45,050 bases of DNA from positions 1 through 45,050 of the forward strand of contig JAPLUN010000658.1 in assembly GCA_026397715.1 (NCBI GenBank), given 5' to 3'. The notes below the pieces were generated by a model that was not told the origin of the DNA, made no database searches, and worked only from the letters and a program-made list of their open reading frames with translations. Position numbers and translations under genes: made by a program. Source of the stretch: Verrucomicrobiota bacterium. Lineage in GTDB: Bacteria > Verrucomicrobiota > Verrucomicrobiia > Verrucomicrobiales > Verrucomicrobiaceae. Shown here in pieces: positions 17,831 to 26,204 of the stretch; position 1 is the stretch's first letter, and each line of letters starts with the position of its first letter.

Positions 17831-18598
17831 TCACCCGCGAATCAACCACACCGCCGCAAACGCCGTGAGCCAGAAAAGGACATTCTCAAACACCTTCTGC
17901 GGCAACCTTTTCAAAATCCACCACCCCAGCAGCACCCCCAGCACCACGCACGGCATCAAGGTCAGGTTCGTCATCAGCGACTTCGGATTGATGATGCCCA
18001 GATCCGTACTGAACGGCACTTTGAATAAATTAATAAACAGGAAGAACCGGCTGAACACCCCCAGGTGCTCCTTCTTCTCCAGATGCTGCGCCAGAAGATA
18101 CACCGTCATCACCGGCCCCGCTGCATTCGCCAGCATCGTCACCACACCGGCCAGAAACCCCATCGACCACGTGAACACCTTGTGCTCGGTCAGAGCCAGA
18201 AAGTCCTGCCTCCTCTTGTTCAGCACCCAGTTAAACACCAGCAGTACAATGATGATCCAGCCGATCACGATGCGCGCCATCGAGTTGTCGAATCGGCCAA
18301 GCAAAAACCATCCCACCACCACCCCCGCAATCGCCGGCGGCACCATCGGCACAATGCGCCGCCAGCTCCCGCCCTTGCGGTTGATGATGTAGCCCATGAA
18401 ATCCGCCGCGATCAGCATCGGCAGAATCACCCCCACCGACTGCTTCGCGCCAAAGATCTGCGCCATCAAAACCACGTTCAGCGTCGACGTTCCCGCCAGC
18501 CCCGCCTTCGACATCCCGATGCACATCGCTCCTAGCGCCGCGAGCACGAGCGACCACACATCGGCGGGCAGAAGAGTGTGGTCAGTGAGCAAGGTCAT
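17831..18598 (-). CDS. TauE/SafE-family (TSUP) membrane transporter
   Basis: This 255-residue protein has about seven to eight hydrophobic segments. It shows the TSUP hallmarks of two related halves, an early GMSKAGLAGTSTLNVVL and a second-half GFLAGVVTMLANAAGPVMTVYLL. The family exports sulfite, sulfoacetate or similar organic anions across the inner membrane, and the substrate here is unknown. The start at 18598 (MTLLTDHTLLPADVW) is chosen because the in-frame extension to 18667 is soluble and unlike the family. Repeat-rich non-coding DNA flanks it on both sides. Confidence 0.9.
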   Translation of the reverse strand: MTLLTDHTLLPADVWSLVLAALGAMCIGMSKAGLAGTSTLNVVLMAQIFGAKQSVGVILPMLIAADFMGYIINRKGGSWRRIVPMVPPAIAGVVVGWFLLGRFDNSMARIVIGWIIIVLLVFNWVLNKRRQDFLALTEHKVFTWSMGFLAGVVTMLANAAGPVMTVYLLAQHLEKKEHLGVFSRFFLFINLFKVPFSTDLGIINPKSLMTNLTLMPCVVLGVLLGWWILKRLPQKVFENVLFWLTAFAAVWLIRG

Positions 18599-18725
18599 AG
18601 GGACATGACGAATGGCGCATGCCACCTGCCCGACAAGCCCAGATTCACCGCCAAGGCACTTTTCCAAAGCTCCGCCAAATACCTAAAGTTCCATGAGGCC
18701 ACCGCGAGAAGTGGTCCGCGCTCTC

Positions 18726-18749
18726 TGAGTGCGGTTCCCAGCGCACTCA
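18726..18749. repeat. GAGTGCG/CGCACTC hairpin, copy 1
   Basis: The arms TGAGTGCG and CGCACTCA flank GTTCCCAG. A second copy with the same loop, AGTGCG-GTTCCCAA-CGCACT, is at 18948-18967. They are short REP-like palindromes. Confidence 0.7.
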
Positions 18750-18807
18750 TCTCCTCACCAAGCGTGCAAGACCAGCGACATCTTCTAGGCAGACTCCGCC
18801 GATTTGA

Positions 18808-18820
18808 AGCGCGTAGCGCT
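18808..18820. repeat. GTA-loop hairpin, copy 1
   Basis: AGCGC-GTA-GCGCT followed by GACA. The related copy at 18887-18899 is ACCGC-GTA-GCGGT, also followed by GACA. The second base of one arm and its partner change together. Confidence 0.65.
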
Positions 18821-18833
18821 GACATGACAGTAG

Positions 18834-18853
18834 CCGTGGGCGCCAGCCCACGG
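18834..18853. repeat. CCGTGGG/CCCACGG hairpin
   Basis: Perfect 7-bp arms flank the loop CGCCAG, between the two GTA-loop hairpins. No second copy was found in this window. Confidence 0.55.
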
Positions 18854-18886
18854 AACTCGCCACCCACGCCTCTGGAATCCCGTGGA

Positions 18887-18899
18887 ACCGCGTAGCGGT
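18887..18899. repeat. GTA-loop hairpin, copy 2
   Basis: ACCGC-GTA-GCGGT followed by GACA. It is the partner of the copy at 18808-18820, with a compensated stem change. Confidence 0.65.
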
Positions 18900-18947
18900 G
18901 ACACAAATCTTCCTTCACCCGCCGTGTCCTCAAGTCGCCACAATCCG

Positions 18948-18967
18948 AGTGCGGTTCCCAACGCACT
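18948..18967. repeat. GAGTGCG/CGCACTC hairpin, copy 2
   Basis: AGTGCG-GTTCCCAA-CGCACT, matching the hairpin at 18726-18749 in stem and loop. Confidence 0.65.
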
Positions 18968-19006
18968 AATTTGCCCACAACCGCACGGAATCCCCAAAAC
19001 AAACCT

Positions 19007-19146
19007 CGTCTCGAAGGCCAACGGCCTTCCGTATTTCAGCCCAGGGATGCCGAGCTTTGGCGAGTGCTTCCCTGGGTATCGCGCACACCTCCGGGCAGCA
19101 AACCCACCGTCTCCTTCACACGCCGCGTTCTCTAGCAGCGTACTCA
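19007..19146 (+). repeat. Structured ~140-bp repeat, copy 2
   Basis: Hairpin 1 is AAGGCC-AAC-GGCCTT (19014-19028). After CCGTATTTCAG, hairpin 2 has arms CCCAGGGA (19040-19047) and TCCCTGGG (19069-19076). The tail keeps GCAAACCCA and a diverged AGCAGCGT block. The stems differ from copies 1 and 3 on both arms while loops and spacers are kept. Confidence 0.85.
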
Positions 19147-19264
19147 CCGCTCCACCGACACAAAGTCATTGCGTCTCCACATCACCCCAATCTCTCCCAT
19201 TCCCCAACAACTGTAAACGACCGTCAACAACCGTAAACCACGGTCAACTCCCCCGTTCCCTCCC

Positions 19265-20635
19265 TCACAGCGCCATCAACGGCGCAGGCACCAGAAACGC
19301 ATGCTGCTCCAGCAAACTCCACGCCCCGTTCCATGACAGATACGGCGTAAAATACACCACCAGCGTGTAAGCCAGCGCCACCGGCACCATCCCCAGCCGC
19401 GCCATCCATCTCGGAAACCAATGCCGCGGTTGCTCATGCCTTTTCGCCCGGCTCATCGCCCATCCCGTCAGCACCCGCGCCGGTAAGATGAAAATCACAA
19501 ACAGCAGGCTCGGCAGCCATGCCAGTTCACGCGGTGTCAGCTCAATTTTGAGCAGATACAACGGCACCGCAAACAGCAGCGTGATGAGGAGCGCAAACCA
19601 AAACGCCAGCGGCGCCCGCAGAAACAGCCGGCGCACCTCACGCAGCTCAAACAGCGCGCTGAACCGGTCCGTCTGCGCGAAGTGCGCCTGCAAAAACGGC
19701 AGATGAATCGCCACCACCAGCAGCAGCACTCCGCCCAGCAGCGAGAGTAATACCGAGCCGCCCACCGGCAGACGCGTGGCACCCAGCAAAATGCCCACCG
19801 GCACAATCAGCCAAATCAATGCACCCACAAACCCGCGCAGTCCCAGCCAGAAATAAAATGGCAGGCGCAGCCCGACGATGTAGCCGGTGATAATGCCCTG
19901 AAGATTGCCGAACTTCTCCGGCGTGCTCAGCCAGCGTTTGAAGCGCAGCGGTTGCGGCCACAAAAAATGTCGCAGCTTCCCGCCGCGCACGCAGGCCCAC
20001 ACAATGTGCGCGAGCGTGAGACCAATCACGACGATCAACCCCGCATGCCATCCTTTGGCGATGCCGCTCCCAGGAGCGATCAGTTCAGCATCCTTCCACA
20101 TCGTGGAGAGCAACCGCGCCGGCCAGACGACAATCCAAACACCTGCCGCAAGGCTGCCCAGAACCGCGGCCTTCCTCACACCAATGAACCCATCACGAAA
20201 ACGCCCGGTTCGCGCTATCGTCCCGCTCACATTCAGCAAATAGCCCAGACTGAGAAAGTTCAGGACTGGAACCACCGAACATGCGGCCACCAAAACAAGC
20301 AGCGCCGCCAGTCCAAAAAGCCAGTCCAGCCCCGAGCCCACTCTCTGAAAAAAGCCCCGTTTCTCCACCATAATCACAGTGGGACTCGGGCTATGATGCG
20401 GCTCGACTAAGGGCGCGTTTTGTAGTCCCGCCTTTAGGCGGTCTGGCTCCCCCTGACTCACGCCACCTCTCGCATCTTCGTCCACTCCAGGTTCGTACTG
20501 TAGTTCCGCCTTGAGGCGGTCCGGTCCGCTCCGGTTTGTCTCTGAGCCAGCCAGCGTCGGCGGCATCACTACTTCTTCTATCTCCATAGGCAGGGGAGAG
20601 GGCAGGGCAGTGGGCAGCAGCGGAGGTTCGGACAT
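19265..20635 (-). CDS. Polytopic membrane protein (DUF4013-like) with repeat-encoded N-terminus
   Basis: This 456-residue protein has a hydrophilic N-terminus (1-100) followed by about eight hydrophobic segments (for example LFGLAALLVLVAACSVVPVL and LLSLLGGVLLLVVAIHLPFL). The membrane part recalls DUF4013-type proteins of PVC and related bacteria, whose function is unknown. The N-terminus is unusual: about residues 36-50 and 62-75 (GPDRLKAELQYEPG and EPDRLKAGLQ) are encoded by two copies of the palindromic repeat also found in the gene at 14482. A shorter start after the repeats (MVEKRGFFQRVG) is possible and would leave them in an upstream leader. Confidence 0.75.
   Translation of the reverse strand: MSEPPLLPTALPSPLPMEIEEVVMPPTLAGSETNRSGPDRLKAELQYEPGVDEDARGGVSQGEPDRLKAGLQNAPLVEPHHSPSPTVIMVEKRGFFQRVGSGLDWLFGLAALLVLVAACSVVPVLNFLSLGYLLNVSGTIARTGRFRDGFIGVRKAAVLGSLAAGVWIVVWPARLLSTMWKDAELIAPGSGIAKGWHAGLIVVIGLTLAHIVWACVRGGKLRHFLWPQPLRFKRWLSTPEKFGNLQGIITGYIVGLRLPFYFWLGLRGFVGALIWLIVPVGILLGATRLPVGGSVLLSLLGGVLLLVVAIHLPFLQAHFAQTDRFSALFELREVRRLFLRAPLAFWFALLITLLFAVPLYLLKIELTPRELAWLPSLLFVIFILPARVLTGWAMSRAKRHEQPRHWFPRWMARLGMVPVALAYTLVVYFTPYLSWNGAWSLLEQHAFLVPAPLMAL
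20419..20533. repeat. Two palindromic element copies at the 5' end of the membrane-protein gene
   Basis: The cores are CCGCCT-TT-AGGCGG (20428-20441) and CCGCCT-TG-AGGCGG (20506-20519). They are preceded by TTTTGTAGTC and ACTGTAGTT. Read on the minus strand in the gene's frame they give PDRLKAGLQ and PDRLKAELQ, a different frame from that used at 15461-15520. Confidence 0.8.
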
Positions 20636-20743
20636 GCAGGAAGCCCTATGAAAGTCGTCTGCGCGGTGATTGTTGCAAACTTCCTCAGGAAACCAATGTT
20701 GGCTTCGCGTGTTACTAGACAGGCTCGAACGCAGTCCCCCGTC

Positions 20744-22402
20744 ATGAATTCCGCTCCTTCCTCCTCAAGCTGGCTGCTCTGGCTGCGCAATGCCCTCATC
20801 CTGGCTGCCGTGGCGTTGGGGGCATTTTGGGGTGTGGCGGAACTGCTGACCCCACCGGTGGCGGCCACGGGCAGCGCTCCAAGGTTGCCCAAAACCCAGC
20901 TTGAGGACATTCAGCGGGTAGCGCAGGCGGTGGACGCGGACTTCGAAAAAGCCTGGGCACAGCAAGCACTGAACCCCGTGGGAAAAACGGATGATCTTAC
21001 GCTCGTTCGCCGGCTGTCTCTCGCACTGACGGGCAGCATTCCCTCCTTGCAGGAGCTTCGCTTGCTGGAGTCGCTCAAGAGCGCGGACGCACCGCAATGG
21101 TGGCTGTCCCACCTGCTCTCAGACCGCCGCACCAGTGACTATTTGGCCGAGCGCCTGGCCCGCGTCTATGTGGGGATCGAAAACGGCCCCTTCCTCATGT
21201 ATCGCCGTCGGCGGTTGGTGGACTGGCTGAGCGATGCCATTCAGCAAAACCGGCCCTATGATAAGATCGCCCGCTCCTTGATCGATTCCAACGGCGTCTG
21301 GACCACCAACCCGGAGGTGAATTTCGTCACAGTCACAAACGAAAACAAAAAGGGGCCGGACGAGGTCAAACTCGCCGCCAAAGTCAGCCGCGCTTTTCTC
21401 GGTGTCCGCATTGACTGCGTACAATGCCACGACGGCAAGCTCGGCAGCACCTGGAAGCAGACCGATTTCCATCAACTCGCCGCATTCTTCGGTCAGGCGG
21501 ACTTCAACTTAAATGGCCTGCGCGATGACCCCAAGCAGAACTACAAAGTCCGCTACCTCGGCAAAACCGAAGAGGAAAAAGTTCCCGCCCTGGTGCCTTG
21601 GAAACCCGAACTCCTGCCTGCCAAAGGAACTCCCCGCGCGAAGCTCGCCGCTTGGGTCACGGCCAAAGACAATAAAGCCTTTGCCCGCGCTCTCGTGAAT
21701 CGCATGTGGGCCCTGCTGTTCAACCGTCCCTTGATCGCTCCTGTCGATGAAATCCCGCTCGACGGACCTTTTCCTGCCGGCATGGAGTTGCTGGCAGATG
21801 ATTTCATCTCGCACGGCTATGACATTCAGCGCCTGATCTGGGTGATCGTCGGCACGCAAGTCTTTCAGATGTCGAGTCAGTCCAGTGATCCTTCGCATCC
21901 CGTGACAACGGCAGCAGAAAATGCCTGGGCCGCTTTTCCCGTGACACGTCTGCGTCCTGAGCAGATGGCAGGCAGCGTGATCCAGGCGGCCTCGCTCAGC
22001 ACCATCGACGCGGAGACCCACGTCCTCTTCCGCATCAAGCGCGACCTCGACGTGGCCAACTTCGTGAAGCGCTACGGCGACTCCGGCGAGGACAATTTCG
22101 ACGATGCCGGCGGCACCATTCCTCAGCGCCTCCTGCTCATGAACGGCAACATGATCACCACCAACACCGGCGACAATCCGTTCATCAATGCCTGTACCCG
22201 CATCGGCATGCTTTCTCCTGACAATGCAACGGCGGTGGAGGCCGCCTACCTCTCCATTTTCACCCGGCGCCCCACGCCTGCCGAATCAACCCACTTCACC
22301 GGCTTGCTTGCCACTTCCAGAAGTTCCCAAGCCCGTAGCAACGCCATGTCGGACCTCTACTGGACCCTCATGAACGCAACCGAATTTTCCTGGAACCATT
22401 GA
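20744..22402 (+). CDS. Membrane-anchored DUF1549/DUF1553 protein
   Basis: This 552-residue protein starts MNSAPSSSSWLLWLRN with one membrane segment (about 10-33). It then shows a DUF1549 (PSCyt2) region with LTLVRRLSLALTGSIPSLQEL and a CVQCHDGK motif (Cys225, Cys228, His229), and a DUF1553 region with KAFARALVNRMWALLFNRPL and GTQVFQMSS. Such proteins are common in Planctomycetes and Verrucomicrobia, usually paired with DUF1501 proteins, and may handle sulfated polysaccharides, though their chemistry is not established. The N-terminal PSCyt1 haem domain seen in the gene at 43994 is absent. An ATG at 20648 is less likely because it precedes the membrane anchor by 32 residues. Confidence 0.88.
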   Translation: MNSAPSSSSWLLWLRNALILAAVALGAFWGVAELLTPPVAATGSAPRLPKTQLEDIQRVAQAVDADFEKAWAQQALNPVGKTDDLTLVRRLSLALTGSIPSLQELRLLESLKSADAPQWWLSHLLSDRRTSDYLAERLARVYVGIENGPFLMYRRRRLVDWLSDAIQQNRPYDKIARSLIDSNGVWTTNPEVNFVTVTNENKKGPDEVKLAAKVSRAFLGVRIDCVQCHDGKLGSTWKQTDFHQLAAFFGQADFNLNGLRDDPKQNYKVRYLGKTEEEKVPALVPWKPELLPAKGTPRAKLAAWVTAKDNKAFARALVNRMWALLFNRPLIAPVDEIPLDGPFPAGMELLADDFISHGYDIQRLIWVIVGTQVFQMSSQSSDPSHPVTTAAENAWAAFPVTRLRPEQMAGSVIQAASLSTIDAETHVLFRIKRDLDVANFVKRYGDSGEDNFDDAGGTIPQRLLLMNGNMITTNTGDNPFINACTRIGMLSPDNATAVEAAYLSIFTRRPTPAESTHFTGLLATSRSSQARSNAMSDLYWTLMNATEFSWNH

Positions 22403-22942
22403 AGCCATGAACACAGGCCATTCAGTTCAGCGGATGATGTCAGACTTGTTCCCAAAGCCGGATCTCATCTCAGCCACCGCATCTCCGGTCGTTGCACCGC
22501 GCCCCGTCGTAGGATGGGTGTGGCGACAGCCCGCCCGTCCATCAGCGCGCCGCAATCCCCCAGACTCTCGCCCCGGCCCCAAACAAAATCCTTCGGCGAA
22601 GCCTCCCGTCCTGCATGACATAGGCCTCAGCCACAACGCCCTTAAAACCACACCAAAAGCGCAGCAGCCCGTCTCTCTGAGAAAAGCTAAACCAGCGCTC
22701 CACTCCGCCACCCCGTTTACCAGCAGCGTTCCCAGCACGCCTCGCCACACACCAGCCCCAACGGGGCTGCGTATTTCAGCCCAGGGTCAGCCGAGCCTAA
22801 GCGAGGCGACCCTGGGTATCGTCCACCCGATCGGAAAGCAAACCCAGCGCCCTCTCCACACACCGCGCTTACCAGCAGCGTCTCCACGTCCCTCCGCTGC
22901 GATGAAAGATCGCCTTAGCACCCTGAGCCCACGATTCATGCC
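22403..22942. repeat. Non-coding repeat island 3
   Basis: These 540 bp separate the DUF1549 and DUF1501 genes. No supportable gene is present; an open frame from 22407 runs through the repeat and looks spurious. A full ~140-bp structured repeat lies at 22747-22888. I see nothing clear in 22403-22740. Confidence 0.65.
22747..22888 (+). repeat. Structured ~140-bp repeat, copy 3
   Basis: Hairpin 1 is AGCCCC-AAC-GGGGCT (22754-22768). After GCGTATTTCAG, hairpin 2 has arms CCCAGGGTC (22780-22788) and GACCCTGGG (22808-22816). The inner GCCGAGC/GCGAGGC stem has a CTAA loop. The tail has GCAAACCCAGC and ACCAGCAGCGTCTCCACG, matching copy 1. Confidence 0.85.
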
Positions 22943-24192
22943 ATGAACACCTCTCCCTGCCACCACCCCTCACACCTCACGCGCCGCTCCCTCCTCCGCG
23001 GCACCGGTGCCGCAGGCATTTCTTGGCTCACGCCTCTCGCCGACCTCCTCGCCGCCGAAGCCGAAACCGCCCCCTCCGGCAAACCGGCACGCTCCGTCAT
23101 CCTCCTCTGGCTCGGCGGCGCCGCCAGGCAGCTCGACACCTTCGACCCCCACCCCGATACCAAGATCGGCGGCGGCGTCAAAATCATCCCCACCGCCATC
23201 AAAGGCGTGAACTTTGCCGCCGGCCTCGAACAAACCGCCAGCGTCATGCAGGACGTGTCACTCATCCGCTCCATGGTCAGCAAGGAAGGGGACCACGAGC
23301 GCGCCTTTTACAACATCAAGACCGGCTACCGCCCCGATCCCACCCTCATTCATCCCAGCATCGGTGCCATCGTCTGCCATGAGCTCCCCGAAGCAAAAAT
23401 CGAAATCCCCACCCACGTCTCCATCCTGCCCAATCAATGGCCCGCACGCGGCGGTTTTTTCGGTGCCAAATACGACGCGTTCCAAATGTACGACCCCAAG
23501 TTTCCCGTCCCCGATGTCAAAGCACGCGTGGACGACAAGCGCCTCGACCGCCGCATGGACGGCCTGGCCGTGGGTGAGCACGCCTTCGCACGCGGCCGCG
23601 AGCCCGACAGGGATCAAAACAAAACACTCCACCAGATCTCCTCAACGTCAGCGACGCTCCAACCAAAGACCTCAACGCCTATGGCGACACCCCATTCGGT
23701 CGCGGCTGCTTCGCCGCCGTTCGCCTCATCCAGGCCGGCGTCCGCTGCGTAGAAGTCACCCTCAACGGCTGGGACACCCACGCTAACAACTTCGAAGGCC
23801 AGGCCACCCAGGTAAAAATCCTCGACGCCGCCTACGCCTCCTTGATTCGCGATCTGAAAAAGCTAGGCCTACTCGAAAGCACCATCGTGGTCTGCGGCGG
23901 AGAGTTTGGCCGCACCCCCAAGATCAACAACGTCGGTGGTCGTGACCACTGGCCTCACGGCTTCAGCATGCTCGTCTCCGGTGGCGGCTTCGCCGGTGGC
24001 CGTGTCATCGGCGCCACCGATCCCGAGGGCGAAAAGCAAGCCCCCGAAAAACCTGTTCTCGTCGAAGACCTGCACGCCACCGTACAAAACCTCCTCGGCA
24101 TCGACTACGCCAAGGAAGTCATGACCCCCGTCGGTCGCCCCATGGCTCTCAGCAAAGGCGAGCCCGTCAAAGAACTCCAGGCCCACGCCTGA
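22943..24192 (+). pseudogene. DUF1501 protein gene disrupted by a frameshift
   Basis: The first part (from ATG 22943) encodes a Tat signal with TRRSLLRG and the DUF1501 start, including SVILLWLGGAARQLDTFDPHP, up to FARGREPDRDQNKTLHQ near 23637. The matching C-terminal part continues in another frame from about 23634 to 24192, with LLNVSDAPTKDLN, YGDTPFGRGC, VEVTLNGWDTHANNFEG, GGEFGRTPKIN and GRDHWPHGFS. The junction also seems to lack about 10-15 residues, so a short deletion rather than a one-base slip is likely. Both halves are otherwise intact, which points to a recent lesion or a sequence error. The gene normally partners DUF1549 proteins such as the one at 20744. Confidence 0.85.
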
Positions 24193-24918
24193 TCAGCGTC
24201 CGGCGCTCTCAAACGGGCTGCCTTCGATGATCTGCTTTTTCTGTTCCTCGGGGGAGGCTGCCGCATCGGGATTCAGTGTCATGATGTAGGCCACCACGTC
24301 TCGCAGCATCTGCTCGTCTTCGATGAATGAGGTCGTGATCTGCACCATCTTCGCCCCATTCACATCATTCTTGATGGCCCCGCGTTTGCCAGATTTGAAT
24401 TTCTTGAGCTGTTCCTCAAGGTACCAGCCCTGACGCCCAATCAGCGGAGGACTGCCAAAGGTCATCTCTCCGCTGGCATTGTACCGGTGGCATTCCATGC
24501 AGCGTTCCTGGAAAAGCCGCATGCCCTCCTCAGGGTTCGTGTTGGCCATCACCCGATCCTTGCCCATGGGCACCCTCATAGGCATCTTCTCAACATGGGC
24601 CACCACTGCCTTGACCTGCTCCGGCTGCAGCGCCTTGGCAACCGCCGCCATCATGAATGACTGTGGATCTGCCGCATCATGTCCCCGCCGCCCTTCCCTC
24701 AGATTGGCAAACTGCGTGCTCACATACCAAGCAGGCATCCCGGCAATCGAGGGAGATTTGAGTTCAATCTTACCCTCACCAGACGTCCCATGACATTGCG
24801 CACACACCGTCTGAAAGATCGTCTTCCCATCCGTGGCCTTGGTGGTTACGACGGGTTCGGTGGCAGGCACCACTCCGCTAATGCCGAGGAGCATGAGTGC
24901 GATGAGGTTGATCTTCAT
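24193..24918 (-). CDS. Secreted dihaem cytochrome c
   Basis: This 241-residue protein has a signal peptide (1-19) and two class I cytochrome c domains with CAQCH (39-43) and CMECH (140-144), and Met-rich segments that can supply distal ligands. It resembles the c4/c553-type dihaem carriers. It probably moves electrons in the periplasm, perhaps from dehydrogenases such as the product of 14482-17352, which is inference. Its stop codon directly abuts that of the DUF1501 gene in convergent orientation. A divergent start region of 134 bp separates it from the M20 peptidase gene. Confidence 0.9.
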   Translation of the reverse strand: MKINLIALMLLGISGVVPATEPVVTTKATDGKTIFQTVCAQCHGTSGEGKIELKSPSIAGMPAWYVSTQFANLREGRRGHDAADPQSFMMAAVAKALQPEQVKAVVAHVEKMPMRVPMGKDRVMANTNPEEGMRLFQERCMECHRYNASGEMTFGSPPLIGRQGWYLEEQLKKFKSGKRGAIKNDVNGAKMVQITTSFIEDEQMLRDVVAYIMTLNPDAAASPEEQKKQIIEGSPFESAGR

Positions 24919-25052
24919 AGGTCAAAAAACGCCGTAAGTTGCACCCGGGTTACAACAATGCCTCCCTCCCCCGGTTTTTGCCAAATCCGACACACCGCAG
25001 GACAATTTTGTCCCACACTTGCGCCCGTCAGCAGCCTGTGCCTTTCTCCCAG

Positions 25053-26204
25053 ATGCCTCCACTTGCATCGAACGTCGTCGAACTTACCCAGGCACTCGTG
25101 CGCATCCCCTCGGTGAATCCCGATGGCGACCCCGGCACCGACGGCATCGGCGAGCAACAATGTGCACTGTATGTCGCAGATTTTCTACGATCTGCCGGAG
25201 CTGAGGTGACGCTTGAAGAGGTCGAGCATACGCGTCCAAATGTAATCGGACGCTTTCCAACGCATCCCAGCGCAAATGGCAGCCCCAAACCGCGCATCCT
25301 CTTCGCCCCCCACACCGACACCGTCAGCGTCGGCGGCATGACCATCCCCCCCTTCGGTGGCGAACTCCGCGACGGCAAAATCTGGGGCCGCGGCGCCTCC
25401 GACACCAAAGGCCCCATGGCCTCCATGCTCTGGGCGCTGTACGAGATGCGCGAAGAAATCCCCTCTCTGCCCGTCGAAGTCCACTTCGTCGGCTTCATGT
25501 CTGAAGAGAGCGCACAGCTTGGTTCTCAACACTTTGCGAAGAACCACGGGCGCTACGATCTCGCCATCATCGGCGAACCGACGAGCCTGAAGACCGTGTT
25601 TCGCCACAAAGGCTGCCTCTGGGCTGACGTGCACACCACTGGCGTTGCAGTGCATGGCGCCACGCCGCACCTGGGGGTAAATGCGATTGTGAAAATGGCA
25701 AAGCTGGTCTCTGCGCTGGACACGGACTTCCGAAAAACTCTGGCCGAAGCCAGTGGCGAGGACGAGTGGCTCGGAGTCAGCACGATCAACCTCGGCATGA
25801 TTCAGGGCGGCACCCGCAGCAACATTGTCGCAGATTCTTGCAAACTGCGCGTGGACATCCGCACCACCCCGGGATTGCAGCGCTCTGGCGGTGCTTTTGC
25901 ATTGCTGAAGGAATTCGTGCAGCAAATTGACGCAACAGCCTGCATCACAGTCGCCAGTGAGGCATTTCATCTCGATACGGATCCTTCAAATCCCCTAGTG
26001 CAGAAATTACTCGCCGCTGGCTCCGAACTGACCGGCGCTCCCTGGTTCTGCGATGCCGCCTTCCTTTCCGTCGCAGGCACTCCTGCCATTGCCATCGGTC
26101 CTGGTTCCATCGCGCAAGCTCACACGAAAGACGAGTTTATTTCCGTGAGCGATTTGGAAGCCGGTGTGGCGTTCTTTCGTCGTTTCCTGGCGGGTTTGAA
26201 GTGA
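25053..26204 (+). CDS. M20-family amidohydrolase (ArgE/DapE type)
   Basis: This 383-residue cytoplasmic enzyme has metal ligands His87 and Asp89 (APHTDT), Asp117 (GRGASDTKG), the Glu pair 151-152 (SEES) and a C-terminal His in QAHTKDEF, the M20A set of two-zinc ligands. A dimerisation domain lies about 185-290. Family members remove acyl groups from acetylornithine or succinyl-diaminopimelate, or cleave dipeptides. The sequence does not decide which. The start at 25053 (MPPLASNVVELTQALVRIPS) fits the family; the in-frame upstream extension does not. It ends exactly where the convergent protease gene ends. Confidence 0.88.
   Translation: MPPLASNVVELTQALVRIPSVNPDGDPGTDGIGEQQCALYVADFLRSAGAEVTLEEVEHTRPNVIGRFPTHPSANGSPKPRILFAPHTDTVSVGGMTIPPFGGELRDGKIWGRGASDTKGPMASMLWALYEMREEIPSLPVEVHFVGFMSEESAQLGSQHFAKNHGRYDLAIIGEPTSLKTVFRHKGCLWADVHTTGVAVHGATPHLGVNAIVKMAKLVSALDTDFRKTLAEASGEDEWLGVSTINLGMIQGGTRSNIVADSCKLRVDIRTTPGLQRSGGAFALLKEFVQQIDATACITVASEAFHLDTDPSNPLVQKLLAAGSELTGAPWFCDAAFLSVAGTPAIAIGPGSIAQAHTKDEFISVSDLEAGVAFFRRFLAGLK

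Larger units (their letters stand above)
18599..19264. repeat. Non-coding repeat island 2
   Basis: These 666 bp hold no supportable gene but several palindrome families. GAGTGCG/CGCACTC hairpins with a GTTCCCA loop are near 18726-18749 and 18948-18967. Five-base stems around GTA lie at 18808-18820 and 18887-18899. CCGTGGG/CCCACGG is at 18834-18853, and a full ~140-bp structured repeat is at 19007-19146. Similar sequence is seen in islands 1 and 3. Confidence 0.7.

Noticed and set aside
17617..22888. CRISPR array made from the three repeat copies
   Set aside because: Copies are about 1.4 and 3.7 kb apart with a gene or several between them, and no regular spacers exist.
22407..22946. A 179-codon open frame just after the DUF1549 gene
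   Set aside because: It runs through the structured repeat, has Pro/Ser/Arg-rich low-complexity content and no family features.
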